Notes under the pieces: generated by a model
What the model was told of the DNA's origin: nothing
The model's database searches: none
The model's input: only the letters and a program-made list of their open reading frames with translations
Translations under genes and position numbers: made by a program
NCBI GenBank assembly: GCA_904419835.1
Contig: CAJFTA010000011.1
Location: forward strand, 44,052-108,051
Direction: 5' to 3'
Length of the DNA: 64,000 nucleotides
Source: an uncultured Pseudoflavonifractor sp.
Lineage (GTDB): Bacteria; Bacillota; Clostridia; Oscillospirales; Oscillospiraceae
Part shown: positions 62,191 to 64,000 of the stretch, piece after piece
Layout of the letters: every line of letters starts with the position of its first letter
Numbering within the stretch: the stretch's first letter is position 1

Positions 62191-62976
62191 ATGGTAGATT
62201 TTCAGTACAAGGATTCCTATGATGTGAACGATTTGGTGGAAATTGTGCGGATTCTCCGCTCGCCCGGCGGCTGTCCCTGGGATGCGGAGCAGACCCATGA
62301 GAGCATCCGGCGGGATTTCCTTGAGGAGACCTATGAGGTAGCCGAGGCCATTGACGAGGGCAGCACCGAGCACCTGAAGGAGGAGCTGGGCGACGTGCTT
62401 CTCCAGGTGGCGCTCCACACCCGCATGGAGGAGGAGCAGGGCAACTTTAATCTGAACGACGTGGCCGACGGTGTGTGCAAGAAGCTCATCTACCGCCACC
62501 CCCACGTGTTCGGCGACGTGTCCGTCTCCGGCACCGGCGAGGTCCTCACCAACTGGGATGCCCTCAAGCGCAAGGAGAAGCACCAGGCCACCCATACCGA
62601 CGCCCTCAATTCCGTGGCCCGTTCCCTGCCTGCTCTGTGGCGGGCCGAGAAGGTGCAGAAAAAGGCGAAAAAGGCCGGCTTCGACTGGCCCGATGTGTCC
62701 GGTGCGCTGGACAAGCTGTCCGAGGAGCTGACCGAGTTCAAGGCTGCTGTGGCCGAGAACAGCAACGTGGAGGAGGAGCTGGGCGACCTGCTCTTCTCCG
62801 CCGTCAACGCCGCCCGTTTTGTGAAGGTGGACCCGGAGACCGCTCTCCAGAAGGCCACCGAGAAGTTCATCGCCCGGTTCCGCCGGGTGGAGGAGCTGGC
62901 GGGCAACCGCCCCATGGAGGACATGGATTTGGCGGAATTGGATAAGCTATGGGAGCAGGCTAAGCACGAGGCTTAA
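62191..62976 (+). CDS. mazG: Nucleoside triphosphate pyrophosphohydrolase MazG
   Basis: Hydrolyses (d)NTPs, including damaged ones, to NMP and PPi. 261 residues with two MazG domains in tandem: the first has GGCPWDAEQTHESIRRDFLE and EETYEVAEAID / EELGDVLLQVALH, the second ELTEFKAAV and EELGDLLFSAVNAARFVKVD, each with the EExxE and ExxD metal motifs. AGGAG precedes the ATG by ten bases. HU and the S4 protein follow; mazG-hup-rqcP is the conserved Firmicute order. Confidence 0.95.
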   Translation: MVDFQYKDSYDVNDLVEIVRILRSPGGCPWDAEQTHESIRRDFLEETYEVAEAIDEGSTEHLKEELGDVLLQVALHTRMEEEQGNFNLNDVADGVCKKLIYRHPHVFGDVSVSGTGEVLTNWDALKRKEKHQATHTDALNSVARSLPALWRAEKVQKKAKKAGFDWPDVSGALDKLSEELTEFKAAVAENSNVEEELGDLLFSAVNAARFVKVDPETALQKATEKFIARFRRVEELAGNRPMEDMDLAELDKLWEQAKHEA

Positions 62977-63043
62977 CAGCGATACGCTTTAAGTGATAAA
63001 CGCGGCGGAGAACCGCTGCCAGAATGTAGGAGGAATTTTTACC

Positions 63044-63319
63044 ATGAATAAAGCCGAACTCATTAACGCCGCCGCTGAGAAGGCCGGCCTTTCCAAGAAG
63101 GACACCGAGAACGCCCTCAACGCCGCCCTGGACGTGATCGCCGCCGCTCTGGCCGAGGGCGACAAGATCCAGCTGGTGGGCTTCGGCTCCTTCGAGGTGA
63201 AGAGCCGCGCCGCCCGCATCGGCCGCAACCCCAAGACCAAGGAGAGCATCGAGATTCCCGCCTCCAAGGTGCCCGTGTTCAAGCCCGGCAAGGCCCTGAA
63301 GGACGCCGTGGCTCAGTAA
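63044..63319 (+). CDS. hup: HU family DNA-binding protein
   Basis: Nucleoid protein. 91 residues: [20 protein letters not shown] and the beta-arm [20 protein letters not shown] with the Pro-containing tip typical of HU. The start is ATG 63044 after TAGGAGGAA. Downstream is a hairpin and then a repeat-bearing insertion before the S4 gene. Confidence 0.96.
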   Translation: MNKAELINAAAEKAGLSKKDTENALNAALDVIAAALAEGDKIQLVGFGSFEVKSRAARIGRNPKTKESIEIPASKVPVFKPGKALKDAVAQ

Positions 63320-63332
63320 ATTCGTCCCACAT

Positions 63333-63612
63333 GGAGCGGCTCCGGGCATCCGGAGCCGCTCTCAGGTTGCCGGAAAAGGCCATGGCCTTTTTCGGCAACC
63401 TTCAAAAATGCCGTTACTTTTGTACCGCACAGCGGCACAAAAGTCCTCGCGCTGCTCGCCGCAAGCCTTGCACAGCAAGGCTTGCGGGGCATTCGATTCC
63501 ATTCGAGGCGGGCGGCTGCCCCCTCGAGCTCCCCCGCCCGAATCCGGGCGTGAGCTTTTGGAACCATATTCCCCATATACTGGGAGCGGCTCCGGGCATC
63601 CGGAGCCGCTCT
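63333..63612. repeat. Insertion flanked by a duplicated 30-bp hairpin
   Basis: A 30-bp hairpin sequence (GGAGCGGCTCCGG, loop GCAT, CCGGAGCCGCTC) occurs identically at 63333-63362 and 63583-63612. The 220 bases between hold nested palindromes: AGGTTGCCG/CGGCAACCT (63364-63401) with an inner GGCCATGGCC, ACTTTTGT/ACAAAAGT, and GCAAGCCTTGC/GCAAGGCTTGC. No coding sequence is convincing. It fills the 313-base gap between hup and the S4 gene. Confidence 0.8.
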
Positions 63613-63632
63613 TTTCAGAGAGGAGTTTTCCT

Positions 63633-63875
63633 ATGCGACTTGATAAATGGCTTAAAGTCTCCCGCCTCATCAAACGCCGTACTGTGGCCAACGAGGCCTG
63701 CGACAACGCCCGTGTCACCGCCAACGGCCGTCCGGTCAAGGCCTCCTACGATGTGAAGGAGGGGGACGTGCTGGAGATCCGCTTTGGCGAGAAGGCCGTG
63801 CGGGTGGAGGTACTGGCCGTGTCCGAGGCCGTAAAGAAGAACGACGCCCCCGCCATGTACCGGGAGCTGGCGTAA
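63633..63875 (+). CDS. S4-domain RNA-binding protein (RqcP/YabO-like)
   Basis: An 80-residue stand-alone S4 domain: MRLDKWLKVSRLIKRRTVAN, ARVTANGRPVKASYDVKEGD, VLEIRFGEKAVRVEVL. It matches RqcP (YabO), which helps RqcH add alanine tails on stalled 50S subunits, and its position after mazG-hup agrees with the B. subtilis order. AGAGAGGAG precedes the ATG. Confidence 0.9.
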   Translation: MRLDKWLKVSRLIKRRTVANEACDNARVTANGRPVKASYDVKEGDVLEIRFGEKAVRVEVLAVSEAVKKNDAPAMYRELA

Positions 63876-63901
63876 GAACGAAAAAGAGCCGTGTGCACGT
63901 C

Positions 63902-64000
63902 TGAAGTGACCCCAAAAAGTTAGACAATATTTTTGAAGAAATTGTTCAAGCAACCGAAAGGGCTTGTTGTCTGTGGAGAGCAGGCGGCAAGCCCTTTAGT
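63902..64000. mobile_element. Terminus of an IS3-family (IS150-like) insertion sequence, cut by window edge
   Basis: TGAAGTGACCCCAAAAAGTT at 63902 and the following TAGACAA match the typical IS3/IS150 terminal inverted repeat (TG...TGACCCCAAAAAGTTAGACA). The next bases (63925-64000) continue the element toward its transposase, which is outside the window. It inserted 26 bases after the S4 gene. Confidence 0.75.

Noticed and set aside
63331..63632. Coding frames across the hup-S4 gap (for example 63331-63756).
   Set aside because: They cross palindromes and the S4 ribosome site in the wrong frame and have no recognisable protein sequence.

Overview
The window is a 64 kb piece of a high-GC, strictly anaerobic, low-branching Firmicute chromosome, most like the Oscillospiraceae (Flavonifractor / Pseudoflavonifractor / Intestinimonas type). 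The reasons are the GC-rich third codon positions together with Firmicute-type signals (strong AGGAGG ribosome sites, TTG/GTG starts, CIRCE/HrcA, a T-box, GlgC+GlgD pairing), a B12-dependent ribonucleotide reductase and an electron-bifurcating type [FeFe] hydrogenase. No rRNA or tRNA gene was seen. Genus-level placement is inference.

Layout. 1-2.6 kb: end of a LysR regulator, an FMN-barrel lipoprotein, a collagen-like surface protein and an XRE regulator. 2.7-11.4 kb: glycogen metabolism (glgB-glgC-glgD-glgA and glgP with its own promoter). 11.5-14.8 kb: an odd ECF-sigma fusion protein, a cysteine desulfurase and an MBL-fold hydrolase. 15-20.2 kb: CIRCE-hrcA-grpE-dnaK-dnaJ, in which dnaK carries an internal deletion of about 50 bp with a frameshift, and a 3 x 140 bp repeat array separates dnaK from dnaJ. 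20.3-23.8 kb: a PMT-like glycosyltransferase, a PHP phosphatase and rpiB. 23.9-26.4 kb (minus): nrdJ behind a promoter with two NrdR boxes. 26.5-30.9 kb: metNI, a T-box with a Met (AUG) specifier, metQ and cysK. 31-35.5 kb: a THEP1-like NTPase diverging from a FecCD-type ABC transporter that follows a Moco-riboswitch-like leader. 35.5-39.1 kb: a MITE-like element, an Rrf2 regulator, then a Tyr-codon leader peptide/attenuator controlling DAHP synthase and prephenate dehydrogenase. 39-46.9 kb: an LTA-synthase-like protein, a secreted serine hydrolase behind a MerR-type promoter, and serC-serA behind an attenuator-like leader, with a leftover second serC tail. 47-57.5 kb: a hydrogenase locus (DRTGG, HATPase, hydrogenase-like Fe-S protein, PHP, HydC/ferredoxin/HydB/HydA, Crp). 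57.6-64 kb: zinc-ribbon protein, PNP, MTA/SAH deaminase, SpoVB-like flippase, MazG, HU, RqcP-like S4 protein, and the left tip of an IS3-family element.

How it fits together. Sulfur and amino-acid supply is controlled at RNA level at several adjacent loci: a Met T-box for metQ, a Tyr leader peptide for aroF-tyrA, and a terminator/antiterminator leader for serCA. The hydrogenase genes can encode a HydABC complex coupling NAD(H) and ferredoxin to H2, and the flanking DRTGG, histidine-kinase-like ATPase, PHP and sensor-hydrogenase-like proteins look like its regulatory entourage. Three dispersed non-coding repeat families are visible: a ~140 bp family that starts at stop codons after dnaK and hydC, a two-hairpin family that has disturbed serC and the 5' end of a PHP gene, and MITE-like multi-hairpin elements.

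The most notable leads are the tyrosine leader peptide attenuator, the stop-codon-anchored repeats, the probable molybdenum cofactor riboswitch ahead of a MolBCA-type transporter, the sigma/anti-sigma fusion, and the broken dnaK.
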